A stretch of 64,000 nt of DNA from positions 289,580 to 353,579 of the forward strand of contig NZ_FNPV01000003.1 of assembly GCF_900107405.1 (NCBI RefSeq), in the 5' to 3' direction. Under the pieces are notes generated by a model. It saw nothing but the letters and a program-made list of their open reading frames with translations. It ran no database searches and had not been told where the DNA came from. The position numbers and the translations under genes are program-made. Positions 36,662 through 45,702 of this stretch are shown here, piece by piece (the first letter of the stretch is position 1; the number at the start of each line of letters is the position of its first letter). Origin of the DNA: Tindallia californiensis. Its GTDB lineage: Bacteria; Bacillota; Clostridia; Peptostreptococcales; Tindalliaceae.

Positions 36662-37831
36662 CTATTCAAATACACCTTTTACAACCACTTCTTGATTCTG
36701 TATCATTATTCTTCCTTTTGCAATAACGGTTTCAATTCTCTGCTCATCCACATTGAAAAGAACCGCATCCGCCTTTCCACCAACCTGAAGAACCCCTTTA
36801 TCCTGCCAGTTCATGATTTTCGCTGGTGTCGACGTAATGGTCTGAAGGGCCGTTTCCAAAGAAATACCCTCCAGTCTGACAGCCTCTAAAACCGCTTGAA
36901 ATAACGAAGCAGCGCTTCCCACTTCCAAGCCAGTGCATTTGCCCGTCTTATCAAACACCGGCAAACTGCCTTGAGCATCAGAACTAAAGCTGATCCGTTC
37001 AATAGGAATTCCCGCATCTAAGGCTCTTGCCAGTGCTTGATGACAAGGCACTTCTCCTTCTTCGATAAAGGCCGGTACAGTACTGGTGGTAAAATCCATG
37101 TACCCACCAGCTTTTCCATAGGCTAAGGCTTCTTGAAACAGGTCTTCATTTCTGTTTTGGTGGGTTGGCAAAAACTGTGTTAGCGGAATGTGCGTATCTT
37201 GACATATTTTCATTAACATAGATAAACCACCGGGCTGATCCCCTAGGTGAAAGTTAATCAATCCCGGTTTCCCGCTTAACATGCCACCAACCCGGGCAGA
37301 AGCCGCCAGTTTTTTCACTTCTTCTACGGTCGGTTGAGAAGAGCGATGATCGGATAAAGCTACTTCTCCTACCCCTATCACCCTTGGTAAGTGTAGTAGG
37401 TCTTCTTCCAGGTGGTCAAAAAGAGAACGTACCGGCATTTGGTAGGAGCCTGTCCAGGCATACACCCGAATTCCTTCTTCTTCAAGACCGGCTGCTTTTG
37501 CTAACAAGTCTTTCATTGATCGGGTGAATCCATCGGTTCCCAAACAGCCAACCACCGTGGTCACACCTGCTTTGGTTAGGTCTGTCAACCGGATGGGAGG
37601 TGTGCGTGTATGAGGTCCCCCCTCACCACCACCGCCGGTTATATGGACATGGGTATCAATAAATCCGGGCAATAGGATCTGCCCCTCTGCCTCGATCACT
37701 TCTGTCCCGGAAGCCAAGCTTCCCAGCTCAAGGTTTTTCTGGATCGCAAGAATATGATCCCCTGCCATCAATACATCCTGCCGTCCCATATAAGCCGGTT
37801 GATACACCTCTGCGTTACGGATTAACAACAT
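36662..37831 (-). CDS. iadA: Beta-aspartyl (isoaspartyl) dipeptidase
   Basis: 389-aa amidohydrolase-superfamily enzyme that hydrolyses beta-aspartyl dipeptides from damaged proteins or cyanophycin-like sources. Metal and substrate residues are visible: H61 and H63 (DTHVHITGGGGEGG), H195 (NFHLGDQPGG), H224 (PTHQNR) and the catalytic Asp in FSSDAQGSLP. At the metal-bridging position E. coli IadA has a carboxylated lysine; here the aligned residue is Glu156 (GEVALSDHRS). An in-frame ATG at 37855 overlaps the upstream gene, but ATG at 37831 with TAGGAGGG is the real start. It forms an operon with the YfcC-type carrier. Confidence 0.92.
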   Translation of the reverse strand: MLLIRNAEVYQPAYMGRQDVLMAGDHILAIQKNLELGSLASGTEVIEAEGQILLPGFIDTHVHITGGGGEGGPHTRTPPIRLTDLTKAGVTTVVGCLGTDGFTRSMKDLLAKAAGLEEEGIRVYAWTGSYQMPVRSLFDHLEEDLLHLPRVIGVGEVALSDHRSSQPTVEEVKKLAASARVGGMLSGKPGLINFHLGDQPGGLSMLMKICQDTHIPLTQFLPTHQNRNEDLFQEALAYGKAGGYMDFTTSTVPAFIEEGEVPCHQALARALDAGIPIERISFSSDAQGSLPVFDKTGKCTGLEVGSAASLFQAVLEAVRLEGISLETALQTITSTPAKIMNWQDKGVLQVGGKADAVLFNVDEQRIETVIAKGRIMIQNQEVVVKGVFE

Positions 37832-37841
37832 ATAAACCCTC

Positions 37842-39389
37842 CTAATTAAATCCAATCATTACAGCCAGTACCATGGCTAAAGAAGCCAGTACAAACAAAA
37901 TGATCTGAAACTTGATCTGGAATCGAAACCACTGGTACCAGTCCAGCTTAGCAACCCCTAAAACACCCATTAAACATCCGGAAGTAGGGACAATTAAGTT
38001 GGTAAATCCATCTCCCAGTTGAAAAGCCAGAACAGCTACCTGTCGGCTGACGCCTACAATATCAGCTAAAGGAGCCATCAGGGGCATGACCAGTGCCGCT
38101 TGCCCTGAACCAGAAACAACAAAGAAGTTAAACACAGATTGAAAAACAAACATAATCCAGGCAGAAACCGCCGGTGGTAATGAACCAACCGCATTGCCTG
38201 CGTAATGTAAAATGGTATTTAAAACGGTTCCTGCTGTCGGGTCCGTTCCGCCCAGTACTAAAATAATCCCCTGAGCCATCCCTACTACCATCGCCGCTCC
38301 TACCAAATCTTTTGCTCCATTACGGAAAGAAATGGCAATATCGTTGACACGCATATCATTAAGCCGAAAAACAACCCCAATAATTCCAGCCACTAATCCC
38401 ATCACAAAAAACTGAGTAGCAATTTCCGGAATGTAGTAGGCATGTTGCATAACGCCCCATACAACCCATACCACACCAGCAAATATGGTGAAAAGTACCA
38501 AAGCGTCACCTATCCCAAATGTCACTTCAATATCTTTGCGCCCTTCAAAATCATTTCGATAGTATGCATCTGATTCGTAAGAAAGGGATTTTGTCGGATC
38601 TTTTCGGATACTTTGAGCGTATCGATAGGTATAGGCAATTCCTAAAGCCGTAAAAAACGCCCATAAAGCAATTCGAAAACCAGCACCGGAAAGCACCGGA
38701 ATACCAGAAACACCTTGAGCCACCGCTAAACTAAATGGATTCATCCAAGAAGTAGCAAAGCCTATTTGTGTCGCTACATAGGTAATGCATATGCCTGTAA
38801 TAGCGTCGTAGCCCATGGCAATCATTAATGGCACCAGAATCATGGCGAAGGGAATGGCTTCTTCCCCCATCCCAAAAACAGCTCCTCCCAGCGAAAAGAA
38901 AAAGAAGATAATAGGTATGGATAAAGATTCCATCCCTTTTGTTCGCTTAATCATGGCTAAAATAGCATTTTCTACGGCTCCTGTCCTTAAAATGATGCCA
39001 AAAGCACCACCAATTACTAAAATAAAAGCAATGATACCAACAGCCGTCCCCCACTTGCTACCACTAACCAGTCCTTCAAAGGCATAATTAAGGAATCCTA
39101 CGCCACCAAAGGGCTCAAACAACCGAATACCTTCCCGGACTGCTTCCCCTTCTTCATTTTTAATCAATTGAAATGTGTCCGGATCAAGTACTTCTCTGGA
39201 ATTCTCTGTACCGTCCTGTATATAAGTGACTTCGGTTACATCAAACTGTCCCACAGGTACCAGATACGTTAATAATGCTGCCATTGCAACAACAAAGAAA
39301 ATAATTACATAGGTATCCGGCATTTGCCAGTCTCGAAAAGATCTTGCTTTCTTGCTATTTTTCTCATGTTGCTGTTCTTCATTTTTCAT
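37842..39389 (-). CDS. YfcC-family (DcuC-like) carboxylate/amino-acid carrier
   Basis: 515-aa membrane protein of the YfcC/C4-dicarboxylate anaerobic carrier group. After a hydrophilic N-terminus there is a TM helix, an extracellular loop (about 45-95), and about eleven further helices. Conserved-looking stretches are GGAFGIILRTGAVENAI, GAVFGMGEEAIPFAMI and the C-terminal GDGFTNLIVPTSGCLMGVLGVA. It likely imports peptides or amino acids whose beta-aspartyl forms are then cut by IadA. The long open frame extends to 39476, but GGGAGG eight bases before ATG 39389 and the sigma-54 promoter position fix the start. It is the first gene of the operon. Confidence 0.87.
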   Translation of the reverse strand: MKNEEQQHEKNSKKARSFRDWQMPDTYVIIFFVVAMAALLTYLVPVGQFDVTEVTYIQDGTENSREVLDPDTFQLIKNEEGEAVREGIRLFEPFGGVGFLNYAFEGLVSGSKWGTAVGIIAFILVIGGAFGIILRTGAVENAILAMIKRTKGMESLSIPIIFFFFSLGGAVFGMGEEAIPFAMILVPLMIAMGYDAITGICITYVATQIGFATSWMNPFSLAVAQGVSGIPVLSGAGFRIALWAFFTALGIAYTYRYAQSIRKDPTKSLSYESDAYYRNDFEGRKDIEVTFGIGDALVLFTIFAGVVWVVWGVMQHAYYIPEIATQFFVMGLVAGIIGVVFRLNDMRVNDIAISFRNGAKDLVGAAMVVGMAQGIILVLGGTDPTAGTVLNTILHYAGNAVGSLPPAVSAWIMFVFQSVFNFFVVSGSGQAALVMPLMAPLADIVGVSRQVAVLAFQLGDGFTNLIVPTSGCLMGVLGVAKLDWYQWFRFQIKFQIILFVLASLAMVLAVMIGFN

Positions 39390-39464
39390 CCTAACGACCT
39401 CCCAGTTTTCTAATGTCATCTGACAGATATTCCCTACCTGCCATTCCTCCGCCTTGGATAGGAT

Positions 39465-39480
39465 TGCAGGAATCATGCCA
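39465..39480 (-). promoter_or_regulatory. Sigma-54 promoter of the yfcC-iadA operon
   Basis: On the minus strand TGGCATGATTCCTGCA has GG and GC dinucleotides separated by ten bases, matching the sigma-54 -24/-12 consensus (TGGCACG-N4-TTGCW) at most positions. Transcription would start near 39453, about 65 bases before the carrier start codon. The adjacent upstream gene encodes a sigma-54 activator. Confidence 0.75.
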
Positions 39481-39611
39481 AGGATCCTTTTTCAGCATTT
39501 TTTTTGCAACCATTTATCCAGTCGATGATATTGCTTGTTTTTTCAATATGTTGATCCGTTGTTTTCTTTCTGATACTCAGGTAAGTGTATGATCTTTTAT
39601 TCGCAGCGGCA

Positions 39612-39646
39612 TAAAAAACTGGCGAAAAAACCACCTGTTCCGCCAG
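39612..39646 (-). terminator. Terminator of the sigma-54 activator gene
   Basis: On the minus strand CTGGCG and CGCCAG (39641-39646 / 39619-39624) form a hairpin followed by TTTTTT, about 30 bases past the activator stop codon. It isolates this gene from the yfcC-iadA operon. Confidence 0.8.
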
Positions 39647-39677
39647 ATAAATCTTTTTTTCACCTTATCTTCACCAG

Positions 39678-41750
39678 TTAAATGATGCTTTGCTTTTTCT
39701 GCTTTTCCACATATCGGAAGCCTTTCTCCGTCAATCGGCTTCCTTGTCGTCCTGTACCGGCCTGAATCATCCCTTTTTCCACTAAACTTTCCATCACTAC
39801 TCTCACTTGGTGAAACGTCCATTGTACATACCGTAAGTCTGAATCCTTATTACTTTCATTTTCTTCTAACTGTAATGCTTTGCATAAACTTTCCCTTCCG
39901 GTTTTTTTCCCTTGTTGCTGAAAAACCGCCATCAAATGAAGTACTTTTTCTTCTTCCGGTTTCAAAGCTTGAGAAAAGGTCATTTTATTCACAGAGAAAG
40001 GTAGTTCTTGACTGAAAAAATGAGAGTCCGGAAAATCTTCTAATGTCAAACGGTCTTCATCTGTTACAGCTAACATATAAGCAACCAGGTTTTGTAATTC
40101 TCGTACATTTCCCGGCCAATGATATCTTTTCATTACTTGGCTGACCTTCTCTTCTAGCAGAATGCGACGCTTTGTTTCCATTGCAATAAAATGAGTGACA
40201 AGTGGAAGGATATCTTCTTGACGTTGCCTTAGAGGTGGCAAATGAATAAAGCCGGTTTTCAGCCGATAGTATAAATCTTCCCGAAAGACACCTTTCGATA
40301 CAAGCGTTTCCAGGTTTTGATTGGTTGCCGCCACCACTCTAACATTAATGCTTCGTATCTCATGGCCACCTACCGGCATAATTTCTTTTTCCTGCAACAC
40401 CCGCAATAGTCTGGACTGAACTTTTCCAGAAATATCACCAATTTCATCTAAAAAAATAGTACCTCCGTCTGCTTGCTCAAAAAGACCTATTTTCCCACCT
40501 TTGCGAGCACCCGTAAAAGCGCCTTCTTCATAACCAAACAGCTCACTTTCAATCAGTTCATCGGATAAAGCACTAAAGTTAACGGCTAAAAAAGGTCCTT
40601 CCCTCCGAGGCGATGCATTATGAATAGAGCTGGCAACAATTTCTTTTCCAGTTCCACTTTCTCCAACCAATAAAACCGTCAACTCGCTGGCCGCCAGCTT
40701 ACGGGATGTTTTTTTTACTTTTTCCATAGCTACAGAACTGCCAATCAAGTCATCAAAGGTATATCGTGCATAAAAGCCCCGACGCATCAGATCTCGTTTT
40801 ATTTGATTACCAGAGGCAATGGTTTCCTGAACATTTTTAAGAATAACGGTCGTTGTTAAGGATTTGGGATCTACCAGCTTTTTCACCAATATTTCCTGTT
40901 GAAAAAGCATCAGTATTTTTTCCTGAACCTCTTCATATAACAAAAAATGTTTTAATTCAGCAGAGGAAAGCAATCGGGCCAAAGCGATGGGGCTTTTTCC
41001 AGGATTCGGCACTTTCAACAACTGCCTGGCTTTTTCATTCAGGACGCTCACCCAGCCCTCCTGATTAAATACCATAAGCCCATCATTGAGTCCATCTATC
41101 ACTTCACTCAGATGCTGGTTCAAGGTTTCAATTTCTCGATGTGAATCCGCTAATTTAGAAGCCATATGGATGATTTTCTTCAGATATCCTTCCGAAAAAG
41201 CGGTAGAATAGTTTTGATAGTAACCTGTATGGTAAAGAATCGCTGCAATCGTTGAAAAATCAAGAACACGAGGACCAATATCTACCACTTTCGAAATATC
41301 AGCAGGCACCAAGTATCCTTCTCCCGGTGTAATGGCTATCTCCGGTAAAGAAAGTGGCAAGGCTTCCCTTGGCGCCCAGGGGATCATTTCTATATGATCA
41401 ACACCAATACGCCGTAAAGCTTCTATGCTTTCTAATGCCGTTTCCATTCTGTCATTCACCAGTAATACCCGTTCCCCTTTAGCCAGTTTCATCACTTGAT
41501 CCAAGTGATCCATCGGTATCGTCCGCACAGCCGTTACACTTTGCTGACTTTCCGAAAGTAAATTTTTTTCTCTTATTTCATCCGCTACCTGTTTGCTGGA
41601 AAAAACAACTAGATCTGCCTCTATCGCTTCAGGCAATCCGGTATCAATGGCATAGGACAGGATTGGAAATAACCCTTGAAATAATTCTTCCATTTGTTGA
41701 TGAAGCCTTACTTTCGTTTGATCCGTTCCGGCCAGCAAAACAATTTTCAT
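39678..41750 (-). CDS. Sigma-54-dependent transcriptional activator (enhancer-binding protein)
   Basis: 690-aa activator: an N-terminal sensor of about 190 residues resembling PrpR_N-type domains, a PAS-like domain (about 205-310), and the AAA+ sigma-54 interaction domain with Walker A GESGTGKE, the sigma-54-contacting loop GAFTGAR and Walker B GGTIFLDEIGD. The C-terminus is not an obvious Fis-type helix-turn-helix. It looks like a winged helix (FHQVRVVMESLVEKGMIQAG... GSRLTEKGFRYV). ATG at 41750 is the likely start among nearby alternatives. It is next to the sigma-54 promoter of yfcC-iadA and is its probable activator, responding to an unknown small molecule. Confidence 0.9.
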   Translation of the reverse strand: MKIVLLAGTDQTKVRLHQQMEELFQGLFPILSYAIDTGLPEAIEADLVVFSSKQVADEIREKNLLSESQQSVTAVRTIPMDHLDQVMKLAKGERVLLVNDRMETALESIEALRRIGVDHIEMIPWAPREALPLSLPEIAITPGEGYLVPADISKVVDIGPRVLDFSTIAAILYHTGYYQNYSTAFSEGYLKKIIHMASKLADSHREIETLNQHLSEVIDGLNDGLMVFNQEGWVSVLNEKARQLLKVPNPGKSPIALARLLSSAELKHFLLYEEVQEKILMLFQQEILVKKLVDPKSLTTTVILKNVQETIASGNQIKRDLMRRGFYARYTFDDLIGSSVAMEKVKKTSRKLAASELTVLLVGESGTGKEIVASSIHNASPRREGPFLAVNFSALSDELIESELFGYEEGAFTGARKGGKIGLFEQADGGTIFLDEIGDISGKVQSRLLRVLQEKEIMPVGGHEIRSINVRVVAATNQNLETLVSKGVFREDLYYRLKTGFIHLPPLRQRQEDILPLVTHFIAMETKRRILLEEKVSQVMKRYHWPGNVRELQNLVAYMLAVTDEDRLTLEDFPDSHFFSQELPFSVNKMTFSQALKPEEEKVLHLMAVFQQQGKKTGRESLCKALQLEENESNKDSDLRYVQWTFHQVRVVMESLVEKGMIQAGTGRQGSRLTEKGFRYVEKQKKQSII

Positions 41751-41786
41751 CACGAACACCCTAACCCTTTCTCTAATCATTACCAT

Positions 41787-42174
41787 CTATGCAAAAGATC
41801 TAACTTACCCGGTTTATTATTCTATCACATATCAATTGAAATGCACCTGTATCAATGATATTCTGAAGATATTGAATTATAGTTCAACATCAAGATTTGC
41901 TAAGGAACCGTATTTCAAAGGATTATCATGAAACTGACGACGGGATGTGATGAATCCGGAAGTGAAAAGAAAGGGAACCGAATAGCTTTTTCGGGTATTT
42001 TCGAATCAACGATGAAATTTACCTTCAATAAAACGAAGACAAGAGGGTATTAAAATATTATCAGAAATCAGCTTAGGGGGATAACGCATTTTTTCAAAAG
42101 AGGCTCTGATTCTGAGCCGTCAATGGTTGAAGCCCTAAAAACCCATTGTTCGCCTTCACGAAGAAAGGATGAGT
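41787..42174. other. Intergenic region between divergent activator and histidine kinase genes
   Basis: About 390 AT-rich bases without a credible reading frame. I see a GGCTC/GAGCC hairpin (near 42100-42120) and short AT-rich promoter-like stretches but no recognisable riboswitch core, tRNA or repeat. Confidence 0.4.
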
Positions 42175-43731
42175 ATGATGAGAAACCTACAGGCTCTGCT
42201 AGAAAAAGCTACTCGACTCCAGCATATTACAGATCATATGTTTGACCTGGTAGCACTAGCTGATCCTAATGGAAATTTCACGTTTATGAGTAAATCCCAT
42301 GAATGCCTCGGATATCAGCCAGAAGAATTAATTGGCGAACCCGTAACAGTCCTCGTTCACCCCGATGATATCCCTTTGGTAACAAGGGAACTTAACCGTT
42401 TTCTACAGAGTGGAAAAAATAGTCAACCTGTGAAATATCGATGCCGATGCAAAAACGGAAATTTCTTATGGCTGGAAACCATGGGGAAAATCATCTATGA
42501 CGAGGCAGGCGAAGTTAGGGAACTTCTTTTTAGTTCCCGCGATATCTCTCAGCGTATCCAGCAGGAGGAATCTATACGAAATCAAAATGCGTTGATTAGG
42601 GCTCTGATCAATTCCATACCAGATCCTATTTTTTACAAAGATTTACATGGCATATACTTGGGCGGTAATACCACCTATGCCACCTATATGGGGATGCCTC
42701 TGGAGTCCATCATCGGAAAAACAGATTATGATCTTTATCCTAAAAAACAAGCAGACCTTCACCGGACATATGATGCGAAGGCATTAAGAAGCTCGACAGG
42801 CCATCGTAACGAAGAATGGATCACTTATCCAGATGGCCGAAAAACACTGGTCGACGTATTAAAAACACCGTACAAAGATCATCAAGGCACCATCATTGGT
42901 ATCTTGGGCATTGCCAGAGACATTACAGGCCTTAAAAAAACAGAAGAGAACCTATTGGAATTCAATTCCTTACTGGAGTTAAAAAATCTGGAGTTGGAGC
43001 AGGCCATGCAATTGGCTCATACTGCCAACGAAGCCAAAAGCCGTTATTTAGCCCATATGAACCATGAAATGCGTACTCCCTTAAACGGCTTTATCGGGTT
43101 TTTACAACTGATGGAAAAAACCGATATGACCGAAGAACAAAAAGAATTTATGGGTCATATGAAACATTCCGCTAGTCATATGTTAAGCATTATCAGCAAT
43201 GTATTGGATTATGCCAGAATAGAAGCAAGGGAAATACACTTGGAAAAGCAGCCCTTCTATCCAGCAGAAGAAATCAGAATGGCTATCGCTCCACTGATTG
43301 CCCTTGCACAGGAAAAATCCCTTCTTCTTCATTCCGACCTGCCCAACAACCTTCCTCGACAAGTGTGGGGAGATCCGCAACGTTTGCGACAAATCATTCT
43401 TAACATCGGCGGAAACGCTATCAAGTTCACCCGTAAAGGTAAGGTCTCTCTCTCAATAAGCTGTCTGGAGTCCTCTGAGGATCATCATCTTTTCCAGCTG
43501 GTGGTCGAAGACACCGGTCCTGGCATGACAGAAGAAGCTTTAAACAAGTTATTCCAACCCTTCTACCAAGGAGATGACGGTTCATTTCGCCAAACCAGTG
43601 GTACTGGCCTGGGATTACCGATCACCAAAGAATTGGTCGAGCTAATGGATGGTACCATTCAAGTCTTCAGTACTCCAGGAAAAGGAACAAGAGTGGAAAC
43701 TGTCTTAAAAGTCGGCGCCTTCCCCTCTTAA
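42175..43731 (+). CDS. Cytoplasmic PAS-PAS sensor histidine kinase (orphan)
   Basis: 518-aa histidine kinase without membrane helices: PAS/PAC 1 (about 15-135), PAS/PAC 2 (about 140-260), a short coiled coil, HisKA with the phosphorylated histidine in AHMNHEMRTPLNGF (about residue 300) and HATPase_c (N-box NIGGNAIKF, G1 DTGPG, G2 GTGLGLPI). The sequence resembles hybrid kinases but no receiver domain follows, and no response regulator gene lies nearby, so its partner is elsewhere. ATG at 42169 is adjacent to AAAGG; ATG 42175 has better spacing. Confidence 0.9.
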   Translation: MMRNLQALLEKATRLQHITDHMFDLVALADPNGNFTFMSKSHECLGYQPEELIGEPVTVLVHPDDIPLVTRELNRFLQSGKNSQPVKYRCRCKNGNFLWLETMGKIIYDEAGEVRELLFSSRDISQRIQQEESIRNQNALIRALINSIPDPIFYKDLHGIYLGGNTTYATYMGMPLESIIGKTDYDLYPKKQADLHRTYDAKALRSSTGHRNEEWITYPDGRKTLVDVLKTPYKDHQGTIIGILGIARDITGLKKTEENLLEFNSLLELKNLELEQAMQLAHTANEAKSRYLAHMNHEMRTPLNGFIGFLQLMEKTDMTEEQKEFMGHMKHSASHMLSIISNVLDYARIEAREIHLEKQPFYPAEEIRMAIAPLIALAQEKSLLLHSDLPNNLPRQVWGDPQRLRQIILNIGGNAIKFTRKGKVSLSISCLESSEDHHLFQLVVEDTGPGMTEEALNKLFQPFYQGDDGSFRQTSGTGLGLPITKELVELMDGTIQVFSTPGKGTRVETVLKVGAFPS

Positions 43732-43778
43732 CCAGTATCATGGTCTAAATATACCCTCCAGAAAGGAAGGATCCTCTT

Positions 43779-44100
43779 ATGAATCTTTCGGCAGAGCAGT
43801 GTCAACGCTATCTTCATGCCCTGAAAAACGGCGTGCTTCCTGATTAGGATCTGTCTTTTTTATCCGTTGGAAGAGCTGATATTCTCGAAGAATTTTATCG
43901 GTGTCTTAACGGCATGAAACGGGATGAAAGTTATGTCAAATTTCTGTGCGGTCCTTACGGCAGCGGCAAATCCTTTATGTTGACTTCTATCAAGCAACAA
44001 GCTTTGCAAAAGGGTTTTGTGACAAAAAAAGGGCATCGTTACCCACGAAGCCCTTAACCAACGATTCATATCCTACTGCAGCATGTCTATGACAGCAACT
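43779..44100 (+). pseudogene. Remnant of a BrxD-like (DUF2791) P-loop ATPase
   Basis: With its own AGGAAGG ribosome site, a reading frame starts MNLSAEQCQRYLHALKNGV and hits an in-frame TAG (43845-43847). The same frame then continues for about 65 codons with VGRADILEEFYRCL and a clear Walker A, GPYGSGKSFM, before another stop (about 44055) and loss of similarity. The start, spacing and P-loop match the N-terminus of BrxD-type ATPases of BREX and related defence loci (normally about 400 aa or more). It is therefore a nonsense-mutated, C-terminally deleted remnant abutting uvsE. I judge the family by pattern, not by search. Confidence 0.6.
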
Positions 44101-44102
44101 TA

Positions 44103-44990
44103 CTACGTTCTTTTGCGCAGGTGAAGAATCGCTTGTTCCTTTTGTTTCGCCTCCAACATAAGGTATATTTTCTGATCCTTTCGAAAGCATTGATCCACAT
44201 ACCCACAAACCCATTCATAATCAATTTGTCGAATCAAATCATCATGTTTTGGGTCTTTTTCGTCCTTACGACCAGAAGATAAATGTATTTTAGGATCATC
44301 AATCCCTTCCCAGGTTTTAACCACTCTCTCGAGAGCGACCCCTGTCTCCATGGAGGATAAGATTCGATGATGGTGAAAATCCAACACAAGGGGAATGCCT
44401 GTTGTTTCCCATATTCCCAGCACTTCTTGAATGGAATAGCTCTTTTCATCATTTTCTAAACGAAGCTTACTCTTAATGCCTTCCGGCAGTTTCTCATAGG
44501 TTTTTACCCATCGATGAAGAGCTTGTTTTTTATCGCCGTAAACGCCACCAACATGAATGATTAAATCCCTTACTCCCAGCATTTCTGCCATCTGATGATG
44601 ATATTCCAAGTCTTCGACAGACCTTTTCACCACCTCTTCTTTGGGAGAGTTTAAAAGCGTATACTGACCAGGATGCATCGAAAGCCGCATGGAATGAAGC
44701 TTTGCATATTCCTTGATTTTTTTGCAGGCCTTTCTGATTTCTTCGTCCTCCTGCCAGGTATAGGTCATCGCCTCATGGGTTGCTAAGGGAACCAAGTCAC
44801 TGGAAACCCGAAAAAAGAAAATCTGATGCGCCTGATTCCATTCCAGACAGGTCATCACATAGTTCAGATTGTGAAGAATAAGTTCTTTTAGATAAGACGC
44901 TCCTCTTTCCTGGTATGTTTTTAGGCGTAAAGATTTCATTTTCATCGGAATACTGGTATTCAAACAGGCATAACCCAATTCAATAGACAC
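44103..44990 (-). CDS. uvsE: UV damage endonuclease UvsE/UvdE
   Basis: 295-aa TIM-barrel endonuclease that nicks DNA 5' of UV photoproducts and some other lesions (alternative excision repair). Typical motifs: N-terminal IELGYACLN, SMHPGQYTLLNSP, LIIHVGGVYGDK, LRLENDEKSY, VLDFHHHRI and KIHLSSG, with the metal-binding His, Glu and Asp residues conserved. The open frame reaches 45056, but GTG at 44990 (seven bases after GGAGG) starts just before the conserved IELGYACLN, and upstream codons overlap the nitroreductase gene. Probably cotranscribed with the nitroreductase. Confidence 0.92.
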   Translation of the reverse strand: MSIELGYACLNTSIPMKMKSLRLKTYQERGASYLKELILHNLNYVMTCLEWNQAHQIFFFRVSSDLVPLATHEAMTYTWQEDEEIRKACKKIKEYAKLHSMRLSMHPGQYTLLNSPKEEVVKRSVEDLEYHHQMAEMLGVRDLIIHVGGVYGDKKQALHRWVKTYEKLPEGIKSKLRLENDEKSYSIQEVLGIWETTGIPLVLDFHHHRILSSMETGVALERVVKTWEGIDDPKIHLSSGRKDEKDPKHDDLIRQIDYEWVCGYVDQCFRKDQKIYLMLEAKQKEQAILHLRKRT

Positions 44991-45037
44991 TGTCATTCCT
45001 CCATTCCGAGATAGGCCCCTGCCTAAAAAAAGATATC

Positions 45038-45547
45038 TTAAGAATAAGTCTCCCAATGAATTCTGGCATCGTCAAATCGATCCTTAAATCGATTTTTATC
45101 CGAGTAGCCAACAGCAAACAACCCAAAAGCTTCCACTTCTTCCGGCAGTGTGCATATTTCTTTTACCTTTTTCTGATATTCCTCGATTGGCGTGATTCCC
45201 ATCCAAAGAGTGCTAAGACCTAAATCTACGGCCTGTAACATCATATTTTGAACAGCTGCCGAAAGATCCTGCTGCCAGAATGCCTCTACTTTTAATCGGT
45301 TACGGTTCATCAAAGCCACTACGCAAGCTGGTGCACCAGCCAGAGGGGCTGTATACTTGTGAACCTGCGACAATTTCACTAATGTTTCCGGTTGTTGAAT
45401 TACCAGAAATTCCCAGGGCTGTTGATTATGAGCTGAAGGAGCTTGCATTGCTGCTCTCAGCATTTCTTCCAGTTTTTCTTTTTCAACAGCTTCCTTGTTG
45501 AAAGTTCTAGCACTGCGTCTCTGCTTAATCCCCTCTTTTAATTCCAT
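45038..45547 (-). CDS. Nitroreductase-family FMN oxidoreductase
   Basis: 169-aa FMN-dependent oxidoreductase of the nitroreductase superfamily, usually a homodimer. Visible are the FMN-binding start RRSARTFNKEAV, the APSAHNQQPWEFLVI motif and the mid-protein LQAVDLGLSTLWMG helix. The physiological substrate (quinones, nitro compounds, flavins or a modified base) cannot be told. AGGAGG precedes ATG 45547. Downstream uvsE is close enough for one transcript. Confidence 0.9.
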   Translation of the reverse strand: MELKEGIKQRRSARTFNKEAVEKEKLEEMLRAAMQAPSAHNQQPWEFLVIQQPETLVKLSQVHKYTAPLAGAPACVVALMNRNRLKVEAFWQQDLSAAVQNMMLQAVDLGLSTLWMGITPIEEYQKKVKEICTLPEEVEAFGLFAVGYSDKNRFKDRFDDARIHWETYS

Positions 45548-45702
45548 CAAAATAGCCTCCTTCTGTCTCTTTTCTTCTTTCCTTACTCACTACTTATACC
45601 CAATCCAGTACCCATTAAAGCCCCCAGGGCATATTCATTCCCTAAGGGCTTTTATCACTTGGTAATGCTTCATGAGAAACTAAAGCTTCTGTTTCTAGTT
45701 TG

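Noticed and set aside
41787-42174. c-di-GMP or other riboswitch before the histidine kinase gene
   Set aside because: I looked for GEMM-type, cobalamin, TPP, SAM and T-box cores in this 390-nt gap and found none; only a short hairpin.
43845-43847. In-frame TAG read as pyrrolysine in the BrxD-like fragment
   Set aside because: The frame ends again after about 65 codons and the C-terminal two thirds of the protein are missing, so decay explains it better. No pyl genes are visible.
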